Origin: Adiantum capillus-veneris
Taxonomy: Eukaryota; Streptophyta; Polypodiopsida; Polypodiales; Pteridaceae
Length of the DNA: 64,000 nt
Assembly (NCBI GenBank): GCA_014529385.2
Contig: CM043969.1
Coordinates: forward strand, 74,816,676 to 74,880,675
Direction: 5' to 3'
Shown in pieces: positions 9,928 through 19,429 of the stretch (its first letter is position 1; each line of letters starts with the position of its first letter). The position numbers were made by a program, and so were the translations under genes. The notes under the pieces are model-generated. The model ran no database searches, was not told the origin of the DNA, and saw only the letters and a program-made list of their open reading frames with translations.

Positions 9928-11160
9928 TCAAACATTGCCCTTAATTACTTCGTTCCCTTCCACCCCTCCAAGATGGCGTACTCCGGGATGACTGTGTGCA
10001 TGGGTTGAATAATCGTGTCTATGCATAGCCTTGGTTGGCTCTACCATGCTTTGAAGATCAATGCAGTTAAAACCATTATGTTGTGCAAGAGTTGGGTCTT
10101 TAGTAATTAACTCAAGGGTTTCTAATGTCGAGGTTTTCTTTTGTTGTCTTCCAAAGAGCAATTCTTGTAACATGTGTGCTCTTTGCTTGATTGTACCTTC
10201 AAGATGCTTTGGTACGTTGATTTCCTAAGCGATGGTATCAATATTGATGGTTGTCGAGCTTTTATCCACCATTGATATCTTGGTTTGTCTTGGTCAGAAT
10301 GTTGTGGTTGAGTCTTTTGAGACTTAACCCTCCATTGCTCCATCCGTTTTACAGTTTGCGGAGAAGATAAGTACTCCTTTTTCTTTCAAATCCATTTTGT
10401 TTTAGATCTCCTGCTTGAAGATGCTCCTCTTTGTGTTTTGAACCTTGGAATCATCTTTGGTATAGTAGGTGATGTTTTGGACACTCAAATTTGAATAGGC
10501 TTGTCTTCAAGTTGTGCTTTTGGTTCCCAAATTTGCCTAACTCCTTGCACGCTACTTGTAGCATTTGCTTGTTGATAGGATAGAGAATATTGATTGCTCT
10601 GTGGTTTGCTCTGTTGGTAACCTCCTTTACATTCCTCTTTGCTTGGTGCAATTGGAACAATGAATTGTCCGTCTTTAGGTGATAGCTTGAGCAGATTGGT
10701 ATCTCAATCTGGTACTGCCTTGTACGTTCGCATCCATGACATTCCAAGAATCATTGTTTCATTTGTGTGTTCATCTGGTAGCATACAAATTGATGTGGGC
10801 ATGAACATCCATGTACTATCACATTCAAGTTGACTACTCCCAATGTCGGTGTTGAGTTCTTGTTGCATCTTTTAATAGTCGAAAATCTTGATGTCAAAGA
10901 TTGACTTGTTGCTTTCTTGTACGTGGAATAACTGAGTGCATTTACTCGAGCTCCTGTACGACCAATGTATTTGTGCTATGATTGTTCAACAATACTTTGA
11001 TGCGAAGGTCCATTTTATCTAACCATTTATCATCCGTTGACATCGCATCTTTCTTTAATTTCCATAGTCGGTCATCTAGTTCTAGAGTGTTGATGGGAAT
11101 AAGTATTTGTTAATTTTTGAGAGTAGATTTTTTTTTGAGTACTCGAAGCCGAGCTTCCTC
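9928..11160 (-). pseudogene. Second retropepsin-like domain (PR2) and basic tail, copy 1A
   Basis: Lies immediately after the integrase C terminus, where gypsy elements normally have no protease. With frame changes it reads LRIKVLLNNHSTNTLV, then a TGARVNALSYSTYKKA block where DSGAxxNLISYxLYKQL stands in 1B, then a strand of LGVVNLNVIV type and MILGMSWMRTYKAVPD (about 10725-10755), the retropepsin ILG block. The catalytic Asp appears replaced (RTGA), so this copy would be inactive. A K/Q/H-rich tail of about 200 codons follows (9928-10343), with LAQHN and a GHP..LGG block shared with 1B. Homology to 1B over the whole stretch is the main support. Confidence 0.65.
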
Positions 11161-11197
11161 TTACGTTTCATCAATAACCTACTGTTGTTTTATCTTT

Positions 11198-12805
11198 CTA
11201 TTTTGCTGCATGCATCTTTTCTAGCAATTCATTGATAAGTGGCAAATTGTACTTCTTTAAACGGAATCCACTAATCCAATTAGCCATTGGTTCACCATCT
11301 AGGGTGGACAACTTAACTGCTCCACTTGGATATACATCTTCAATGATAAACAGTCCGTTTCCTTTTTTCTTCAACTTGGGAATGTGTTGCTTAAGGGAAT
11401 AGACTAAAACTAAGTCCCCTTTTTTGAAGGTTTTTGGAATTAGATGGGAATCAAAAAACTGTTTTTGGTTTTGCTTTTGTGCATAGATGTGAGCTACAGC
11501 AGTTAGCCTTTGCTCATCAAGATTTTCCAAATCTTCAAGTCTCTTTGACAATTCATGTCCAGTCTACTCAAGATCCTTAGCTTCCCTTAGTGTTGGCAAT
11601 AGAAATTCTATTGGCAGTATGGCATCAAGACCATAAACAAGGTTAAAGGGTGTATCATTTAAAGCTGTCTTGAATGAAACTCTATAAGCCAATAGAGCGG
11701 CATGGAGATTCGTGTCCCAATTTTTCCTTCCTCAACTTGTCCATTTGCTTTTGCGTGTTAGAGAGTTGATTTTCTATGGATAACAATAAATTCATTAAGT
11801 AGATACTCAATTATCTCAAGAGGAAATGAGCTCTCCTATCACTGATAATTTCTATTGGCAATCCATATCTTGTGAGCACGTTCTCATATAAGAATGCGGC
11901 TGTGGTTCTGGCATCATTCCTTTGAGTTGCTTTACCCTCTGTCCACTTGGTCAAATAGTCCGTAGCTACAATGATATATTGAGCTTGAGTTCTATAAGCA
12001 GGTGGTTGCATTGGCCCAACAAAGTTTATATCCCATTTTGTGAAGCTCTAGCCCCCATCATTGGTCTTAAGGGCATGCTATCTACACGGGTTGACAAATT
12101 TGCTCATTGACATGCATCACATCTTTGAACATATTCTTTGGTATCTGCAAAAAGTGTGGGCCACCATATGCCTGTCATTAAGATTGCTCTTGCGGTGGTT
12201 TCACTAGAAAAGTGACCTCTAGCTAATCTAGCATGTGCTTGTTCTATAATGGGAATACATTTATCTTCATTTGCACAAAGACGCAAATGTTGATCCTTAC
12301 CTCTCCAATACAATTGGTTTCCAATAAGAGCATAGTCTCTTGCTTTAGTTTCAGTTGCTCTTTGGTGGAGTTTACTCATATCCTCAGGAAATGTTTGGCT
12401 TGATAAGTAAGTAACTAGATACTTACTCCACTTAGGAACAAGTGATATTCGGAATAATATCACATGAGGTGTGCGTGCTTATTTTTTACATTGAAGATAA
12501 TTTTTTACAAAAGAATGAACATCCCTCCTCATAGTTGGCCAAAATACTCCAAGTCTCAAGATCTATTGTATAGTTTGGTCTTCTGCAAAGTGAAGTCCTA
12601 CTATGGTAATATGTGATTGACCTAGGTATTGGGTTTTCTCCTTATAATTAATGTATAAAAGCAATATTCCATCTCGATTTCTTTTGTATAGCCTTTCAGC
12701 TAGTAATTGATACATAGCTGATTGCTCAATTAATCTAGTTGTAATCGGAAGTGGTATTTGCAAATCCACTTGAGCTATGGTCATCAATGGTACCATATTT
12801 TCCGA
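11198..12805 (-). pseudogene. Integrase with duplicated zinc-binding module, copy 1A
   Basis: Inserts element DNA into the genome. The C-terminal domain (11198-11551, 117 codons, open) has KKGDLVLVYSLKQH and ends SGFRLKKYNLP. The catalytic core (11552-12060) shows TQYIIVATDYLTKWTEG, ISDRRAHF with the second Asp, and a KANGQVE block with the Glu. The second zinc module (12104-12463) has H77, H84, C115 and C118 of its open stretch. A first module precedes it (about 12464-12805), with LAERLYKRNRDG, QSHITIVGLH and VFWPTMRRD but one Cys lost. The pair matches the pair in 1B, so the duplication is older than both copies. Stops and frameshifts are present. Confidence 0.8.
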
Positions 12806-13290
12806 TCATCGAGGTATCATATCCACAGAAAATAGATATGTATCTAGTAGATCATCATCTACTCCCTTATGTGGTTCTCCTGAAACAATCCTTGACAAAT
12901 GATCTGCTCTTTGATGAGTGGTGTCCTTTTTCACAACTACAGTGAAATCAAATTCCAAAAGAATAATGAACCATCTCACTATTCTTCTTGTGTTGCATGG
13001 CTCGTTGACCAAGTAAAATAAGTCTTGGTGGTCCACAAAGAACACAAATTTGTTAGCTAATAGGTAATATCTATACTTTTTTACGGCATAGATCATCCCT
13101 AATATTGCCCTTTTGGTGGCTGTTTAGAATTTTTGTGTCATATTCAATTGTCTGCTAGCATAAAAAATAGGAAAATCAATTTTCCCATCTCCTCATTGAG
13201 CTAGGATACACCCAATGGAAAAATTGGAATCATCTATATGTATGTGGAATATCTTATTCTAATCTGGTGCTTTCAAGATTGGAGCTGAAG
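12806..13290 (-). pseudogene. RNase H and tether, copy 1A
   Basis: RNase H of family 1. Visible are KIFHIHIDDS (first Asp, about 13230-13260), FASRQLN-like text, MIYAVKKYRYYLLANKFVFFVDHQD with the third acidic site, and the tether LLEFDFTVVVKK..HQRADHLSRI that leads into the integrase. The expected TEREGLGMIY Glu block reads TKRAILGMIY, so the catalytic Glu seems lost. Frame changes separate the blocks. Confidence 0.75.
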
Positions 13291-14339
13291 TGAGAGCTTG
13301 CTTAAGCTTCATGAAGGATTCTTCACACTCATCAATCCATTTGAAGTGTGTAATCAAGCTGTACATGGATTTTGCAATTGTAGTGTACATGTAAATGAAT
13401 CATCTGTAATATCCACAATGTCCCATGAAGGTTTCAACCCCTTTGACTATTGTCGATCTATGCAAATCACCAATAACATGAATTTTATCCATATTAATAG
13501 CTATGCCATTTTTAGACACTATATGTCCAAGAATTTTTCCTTGTCTATCCATAAATGTGCACTTTTCAAGATTTAAGCAAATCCTATAAAGTCTATATTT
13601 TTTGAATACCTTTTTGAGGTGTTCAAAATTATCAGCCCAGATTGATGAATGTACACATAGATCATCCATATATAATTTAAAAAAATTCCGAAGATATTCT
13701 TTAAAAGCATAGCTCATCAATCTTTGAAAGGTGGTAGGAGCATTAGTTAACCCAAAAGGCATGACTCGATACGCAAAAATACCCCAGTCAGTTGCAAAGG
13801 CAGTTTTATGTTGATCCTTGGGTCAAACAAAAGTTGGTTTTATCCCAAAAAGCTTCTTTTCTTACAACCCGTTATAAAACATGCTCAGTGATTGGAAGAG
13901 GAAAGTTGTCTCTAATGGTATCTGCATTCACTTTCTTGAGATTGACACACACCCTTAATGTTTCATTTTTCTTGGGTACTACCATAATTGGAGACACCCA
14001 ATCTGTGTGTTCAATTTCATAAATAAATTCGGCTTCCTTTAGCTTTTCTATCTCTTCTTTGATCGTTCTGGCAAATGTCTCATTATAAGTGTATGGCCTT
14101 TGTCTGCTTGGTTTTGCATCATCTCTCATAGGTATGGTATGTTGACAGATTTCAGGATCAACACCCTTGAGATCCTTATAAGACCAAGCAAAGATATCTC
14201 GGTATTCTTTTAATAAGCTTAACAAAAGCTCTTCTTCTTCATCCATCAGGTCATTTGCAATGTAGGCAAGTCTAAGCTCTTCTCCCAGTTCGGCCAAATA
14301 ATTGTTTTTCCAATCCTGGATAAGTTGTACTTGTCGCAT
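13291..14339 (-). pseudogene. Reverse transcriptase, copy 1A (Athila/Tat-like)
   Basis: Two open pieces (13400-13762 and 13872-14339) cover most of the domain. The first block reads LLKEYRDIFAWSYKDLKGVDPEICQH, long known at the RT start of Athila/Tat elements. SPIMVVPKKNETLRVCVNLKKVN and FPLPITEHVL follow. After a frame break comes MPFGLTNAPTTFQRLM and the catalytic loop LYMDDLCVHS, then GKILGHIVSKNGI and MGHCGYYR. The YMDD loop and FAWSY block place it in the OTA (non-chromovirus) branch of Ty3/gypsy. Confidence 0.88.
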
Positions 14340-14880
14340 AAAGGTCTTCCCAAGATGATTTCGTAATTGAGTTTCTTTCCAAAGTCTACTATGACAAAAG
14401 TGTGTTGATATTTAATCCGCAGGAATTAATTATCACTTTTTCAAGCAGTTCTAAGGGTCTTTTGATATGTCCATTAGCCAATTGCAATTTCATTCGAGTT
14501 TGTCTAATGGATGGTTTTCCCCAGGATTTCCATACTGCTTTCGTGGCTATGGCTATGCGTGCCCCACTATCTAGTATTGCCATGGTTTCTATATCATTAT
14601 ATCTCACTAGAAGGGTTGAGTTTCCTTCTTTTCCTTTGAAATATTCTCCGACTTTGTTCATTGGAACATATCAAATCTCTTTGTTATCCAACTCGTGTTC
14701 CAATTTTCCTAATTTTTTTGCAATTAGCCCTGTTATCCCCACCTTCTCTAGAGTTTTCTGTAGGTCAAACCATAAATATGGTCTGATTTTTAACAGTTCT
14801 CCTAAAGTATGGTTTTCTGTAGGTCAAACCATAAATATGGTCTGATTTTTAACAGTTCTCCTAAAGTAAGAGTGCATTGA
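14340..14880 (-). pseudogene. First protease (PR1) and gag end, copy 1A
   Basis: Retropepsin before RT. An open stretch (14389-14661) holds MAILDSGARIAIATKAVWKSWG with the DSG active site and KLQLANGHIKRPLELL. A NYEIILGRPFMRQVQLIQDW block lies at 14330-14390. In 1B this block is followed by about 1 kb of linker before RT. In 1A it runs straight into the RT N terminus (LAELGEELRLAYIAND), so 1A carries an internal deletion here. The upstream LTLGELLKIRPYLWFDL block is the gag end seen in 1B as IPLAELLRLRPNMW. Confidence 0.82.
14753..14870. repeat. 59-bp tandem duplication in gag end of 1A
   Basis: GTTTTCTGTAGGTCAAACC at 14753 recurs at 14812, and both copies continue to CTCCTAAAGTA. They are almost identical, so the duplication is young. 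A 59-bp unit breaks the frame. Confidence 0.9.
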
Positions 14881-15012
14881 ATGGGTATAGACATGATTGA
14901 ATGGATGTTATCTACCTCTAGGGTCTGTTCCACTCTCTTTATTTGAGTGGTTTTACACACTATGGATTCATCGTTATCTCTTATAAGTAAGAGGGTAATG
15001 TTTTCAAAGTCA

Positions 15013-15017
15013 ATGAT
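15013..15017. other. Target-site duplication of copy 1B, left
   Basis: ATGAT directly before the LTR. The right flank at 31789-31793 is ATGGT. Five bases is the Ty3/gypsy size, and the one mismatch is a transition. Confidence 0.65.
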
Positions 15018-15948
15018 TGTAGAACAGATACGTCGCGAGGGACGTCAGCATAGTGAGAACTCACCTAACAACATTTGTCAGCTAAGGACGAAGCTCGACC
15101 CGCAGGTGCGTGGAAGTAAGCATAGGGTGTCAACCTACACTCGATCGACTCCTAACTAATTCTTACAGAGGTCTCTACCCAATGTCTAAGTCACAGCCTT
15201 CAAGAGTGCATAAGAGAAAACTTCCTACAATGCTTTCTAGAGCCGAACACCCATCAAGCAGTTTCGAAACACCACAGAACTTGAAGGAGACCCTGCTAAC
15301 ACCAATAGGTCGCTCTTCCTAAGGTCTTGAACCAAAACCCCAACCCAAAACACCTAGTGTAGAATCACGTAGGATGTCTGATCGAAATTTGCAGGTCATC
15401 GTTTCCAAAATCTAAAGTGCCTAATGAGTAGCTCTACTCAATGCAAACGCGTGGATATGCTGCAATGCAAAATCGGACAATGTATGCTCACCAAACCACC
15501 AGATGAAGCTCGTACATGGAGCTCGCAAAACCAGACCGTACGCACACAATGTAGGTATTGGCGCATAGCTCTCGTCGGGGGCAACACGCTGCACTTCTCC
15601 GCACTTGATTCCGACCACCGGTGCGCACGTGGCATCAAGATAAAGATCTCACTCTCTCTCGTACACAATACGCTCACTCACAGACTTCAAAACTTTTTTT
15701 AAAAAATGACAAAAGGTGCTTCATTAAGGTCAAAAAGTGGTATAAATACCTTACAATTCTCAAACCCTAATGTTCTAATTTAACCATCTACTCAATCTAA
15801 ATATCAAAACTCGGATACAATCAGGAAACTTTTGTAAGCTCCAATATTTACAAGGTAAAATGTCTGGTTTTCTCAATAAATGAATAATTACAAAAAATAA
15901 TAATATATCGAGCAGTCAATTTCCGTAGGGTGTGTCCAGCTTCTAACA
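15018..15948 (-). repeat. 3' LTR of copy 1B
   Basis: 931 bp, the same length as the partner at 30858-31788. On the minus strand it begins TGTTAGAAGCTGGACACACC, preceded by the PPT, and ends TCTGTTCTACA. It contains CTCACTCTCTCTCG near 15652, the seed that is expanded to a long CT array in the 1D LTR. Confidence 0.92.
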
Positions 15949-15960
15949 CTCCCCCCCTCC
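15949..15960 (-). other. Polypurine tract of copy 1B
   Basis: The minus strand reads GGAGGGGGGGAG directly before the LTR. It is the plus-strand primer site. Confidence 0.88.
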
Positions 15961-16034
15961 TTGCTCATGTCGTCCCCGACATGGCTGTTGAGCTGCTTCT
16001 TCATCTTAGGGTTTCTCTCATCTTGAGCAGCAAC

Positions 16035-19000
16035 TCATATCTTGCATGTATAGCCAGTAGTGTTGGGCCGAATATGTCGGTGGCTGATGGTGAAGAAGCC
16101 GGTGTAGAAATCTTCTTCAAAGGCCTGGAGGTGATAGGATGGCAAAAACATGATACTTTGATACAATGCATGTATCACCTCCTTGGAAGGCTGACCAGAC
16201 AGATCGTATGCACATCTGTAAGTATCTTGAAAGAAGAAGATACTGTCTGTCGCCTGGCCCGGTTTGAACGTCTCGAAGACTTCCAAAAGGGTTTTGTAGA
16301 TCTTTCTCATCATAATGCAAGAGAGGTCAGGCGAGCCAGTGAACAATTTGATGGCGCCCGTTAGGATTTTCACCATGTATTGAACACTTATTCTCTCGCC
16401 TGCCTTCAAGCCTGGCAGCTTCGGATAGTTTAGCCAACTGGGTTGTCTTCTTTGTAGTAGCCCCTGAGCCTTCCACGTCCGTATCCTTGGTAGAGGATAG
16501 AAGCTTAGGTTATCTCTGATGACTTTGGGCGCCTCTACCAAATGGATTAGGTACTACGGATATTTTGTTAGCCATTACTTTCTCCACCTGGGCTGGGAGT
16601 TAACTATCAATTTTATCCCTTCAGGCTTGGAGATATCTGTTGTGTACAGTGGCACTGTTGGCTCTTCTCTGATTCTTTTGTTGATCGTGGCGGCTTCGTA
16701 CTTTAGCAAAGGTTATGGGAGAGAGGGCTGTAGCCATTCACACCGAAGGTTGCTGGCATCTATCTTCTGAATGGTCATGGATTTAAAAACCCTCTGCTCC
16801 CATTTCAAGGCTTCTTTGGCCGTTTCTATGATTTCCACTTCTATTGCCTTTAGCAACTTCTCTTCTTCTTCTTCTTGCGTCAGATCTTGTGGCTCTTGGG
16901 AGGGTCCTACAAGGATTTCCTCTTGCATTGGTGTGTCCATAGGATCTGCCACATTCTCTAAATCTATGCCTTCCATGGCTGCTGGCCCTGTGCTTAACTG
17001 CTCTTCTACTTGCTGGCCTCTCAGTTCTTCTATCTGCTTTTGGAATGTCTGTTTCTCTGCTTCAGCTTGTTCTCCCATGTTCACGAGGAGGTCGTTCAAA
17101 TCAACATTTATCTTCTCCGCCTCCTCGAGCTTTCTCTTGATGTTTTCCAGCTCATCTTGCATTGCCTTGTGCTCTTCTTCCATGCGGGTTTGCATGACCA
17201 CTGACCCTTCTGCCATCATCAGCCTTTGCTTCTTCTCTAAGGTCAACTCATTCTGGAGCTCTTTCATTTGTTCTTCATAAATCAGACTCTCTGAAGTGGT
17301 GTGAGTCGAGCTAGTAGCTCTGACTCTGGCAGGAGATGCCCGTAGCCGCTGGATGGTTTGATCTTTAACTTTAACCTGGTCCTTGAGCTCAATGACCTCA
17401 TCCTGGTTAGCCTCCTGCTCTATTTTTGCCTTCTCTTTGGCATTCCGCATGGCCTCCACTTCCTTGGACTCCTTAGCAAGTTGTAGGGTTAGGTTATCCC
17501 TTTTCCTCTCTGCATCCGTCAGTGACTTACTGAGTTTTCTATATTCTTCTTTGGCTCCTTGTAGTCTTTGAGCTGCTGCCTGATTCTCTCTTTCCATCTC
17601 TTGGCATCTTTGCAATGCCTTTGCCAGACTGGCTTGCAGCTCTGCTTCTCTCTCTATCTGTCTTTGGCTTTGTTTTTGTAAAGTGTTGACTTCAAGCTTG
17701 ATCTGCACTTCAGTGGCTTTGAGATTAGCCATTTCACTATCTGTGGCCAATGATTGTGCCCTTAGCCCGATTAGTTTGTTCATCACCACATCCCCATCAT
17801 TGGTGGGTGGGTGCAGGTCCACTATATCAGTGGCCATCTCCTTTAGCTCCACTAACCGCAGGCTCTGCATTTGCTCTTTGGGCCCCGTGTTTGCCAAGTC
17901 AAATGCGACTGTGGCAGCCTCTTCTTTTGTCTAGAAATGTGTTATACCTTGCTTCATTTAGCTCTGGTTGCTCACTTTTAGGCTTAGCTTCTTCTCTTTG
18001 TTCTTGCTCTTGGCTCTGTTCTTGCTTTGAATCTTCTTGATGTTCAGGTTTGTCTAGCTCCTCCTTCTGTTGAGTTTGTGGAGGGCTACGAGGAGGTGGT
18101 GAGGACGATGTGCTGGACTCAGGGCTGAACAATGGAGTTGTCGGCTTTTTCTTGAAATCCCTGTATGCCTTTGTCTTCCTCTCTCCCTCTCTTGGCCTTC
18201 CTACTCCTCTAGCAGTTTCCTTCAGACTTGCTCCACTTCTGCTTCTGTAAATGGTACATGTGGGATATTTTCCACCGTGGCATCCAGAATCTCAAAATTC
18301 TTAATATAGTCATCAAATCTGTCTCTGTGTACCCTTCGGGATGATCCCGACATTGCTTCTAGAGACGGCTTCCATAGCTCATTCAAATCTCCCTCGAGGG
18401 CTCTTTCGGCTCTGAAACTTTTCATTAACCGCTCTAGTCGTGCCGCTCTCTATGACTTTGTCTCTTTGACCGGCACTTGGACGCTCTCTTTCTTCCCTTT
18501 CTTTAGCTCTGGCTGCTCTACTTGCATGGTCTCTAACCGTCGTTTCAACCTAGTGGCAACCCTTGGTGCTTTGGGCTGTTCCTCTTCCTTATCTTCCTTG
18601 AGCCGTAGCCAGTCATTTTGTGACAAAGGGTTCGGCCATCTTCCCTTGGCGTGCAATGCCCCATAAACCACTTTCGTGAATTAGCTCGCCCGGCACAATG
18701 TATGTGGGGTTCTTGTTTCCCATCTTTACCAGATTGTCATGTATATAAGCTGCATAGTTGATTACCTTAGGCTTGCTTTTCTGCATTGCCCAGGTGAAGG
18801 TTGTGGCAATTGCTCCAGGCGGCATTCTGTACTTTTGTGGCCGCTTTGTACACATATGGAAATACTGGTTGTACAGCTGACTCATGATTTGCCACTTTAG
18901 GGTTGGCAATGTCTTCAAAGGTGTAGTTGCCTTTTACTTCTGTGTACACCTTTACTTCGTCTCTTCTTTTGGTTACACTATCCCCTTTGTTGGAGAGGTC

Positions 19001-19429
19001 TAGTGCCGCTGCCACTACTTTCTCTGTGATTATAATCTCCGTGTCTGGCTTGCCCTGCAGATCCGTAACTCGGGCCACTCCATCTTCTTTGATTGTCGTC
19101 ACAAATTCCCATACTCTTTTTATGTCGATTCCTGTCGGCACAGCTTCAAAATAATTGTGGAGATCTATTTTCTCCAGATACTCTCCCATCGTGCTTCTGA
19201 AGAACTCATTGAGCTCCCGCGGTAGCATGGGTAGCTCTATTACATTTCCTTCGGTGTCTTTGAACACGCCTTGGTAGATCTTTAGATCATTTGACTCTAG
19301 CAGGTCCTCTTGGATCCATGTGCTGGTTGGCTTTCGAGTTCCTTCTGGTATGACGAAGGGCTCTACTTCTTCCAAATAATCCTTTATGGTCATCCTCTTC
19401 TTCTTTGCCGGTGACTTTGCGGCTGTCAT
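16035..19429 (-). pseudogene. ORF-X of copy 1B (about 1,100 codons, frameshifted)
   Basis: Function unknown. Start chosen at 19429 because the next residues, MTAAKSPAKKKRMTIKDY, have a nuclear-signal-like basic cluster also found at the 1D start (KSPVKKTR). Open pieces are 18767-19429, 18613-18918, 18450-18671, 18222-18425, 17899-18132, 16713-17897 and 16035-16541. Domain 1 (about residues 10-320) ends with LYNQYFHMCTKRPQKY, AIATTFTW and YAAYIHDNLVKMGN blocks. Its layout recalls the 'putative plant transposon protein' domain of plant retroelements, a weak resemblance. A K/E/Q-rich hinge, a long coiled coil and a C-terminal domain (YMVKILTGAIKLF, FFQDTYRCAYDL) follow. No signal peptide or membrane span is seen. 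It sits between PR2 and the PPT, where Athila carries its env-like frame. Confidence 0.7.
16713..17897 (-). CDS. Intact coiled-coil segment of 1B ORF-X (394 codons)
   Basis: The longest uninterrupted piece in the window. From about residue 55 to 290 it has heptad-like spacing with very high E, K, Q, L and A and almost no Pro, Gly or aromatic residues (for instance KSLTDAERKRDNLTLQLAKE). That predicts a long dimeric coiled coil. A short break near residues 185-200 (ASPARVRATSS) splits it into two arms, and an acidic tail (EEEEEKLL) follows. The 1D copy keeps the break (GTLRATRAS) and flanks. Read alone it could pass for a myosin- or SMC-like rod, but the retroelement context and homologous broken copies show it is part of ORF-X. 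Confidence 0.75.
   Translation of the reverse strand: MANTGPKEQMQSLRLVELKEMATDIVDLHPPTNDGDVVMNKLIGLRAQSLATDSEMANLKATEVQIKLEVNTLQKQSQRQIEREAELQASLAKALQRCQEMERENQAAAQRLQGAKEEYRKLSKSLTDAERKRDNLTLQLAKESKEVEAMRNAKEKAKIEQEANQDEVIELKDQVKVKDQTIQRLRASPARVRATSSTHTTSESLIYEEQMKELQNELTLEKKQRLMMAEGSVVMQTRMEEEHKAMQDELENIKRKLEEAEKINVDLNDLLVNMGEQAEAEKQTFQKQIEELRGQQVEEQLSTGPAAMEGIDLENVADPMDTPMQEEILVGPSQEPQDLTQEEEEEKLLKAIEVEIIETAKEALKWEQRVFKSMTIQKIDASNLRCEWLQPSLP

Noticed and set aside
14402-14845. Plus-strand frame of 147 codons
   Set aside because: It is antisense to PR1 and the gag end of copy 1A, including the 59-bp duplication.
16771-17280. Plus-strand frame of 169 codons over ORF-X
   Set aside because: It is an antisense shadow, rich in Ser/Cys from reversed Glu/Lys codons.
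16713-17897. A 394-codon coiled-coil frame that could be taken for a cellular myosin-, SMC- or kinesin-like protein gene
   Set aside because: It is one segment of a longer frame repeated in three retroelement copies, bounded by PPT and LTR, with no cellular motor or ATPase motif.
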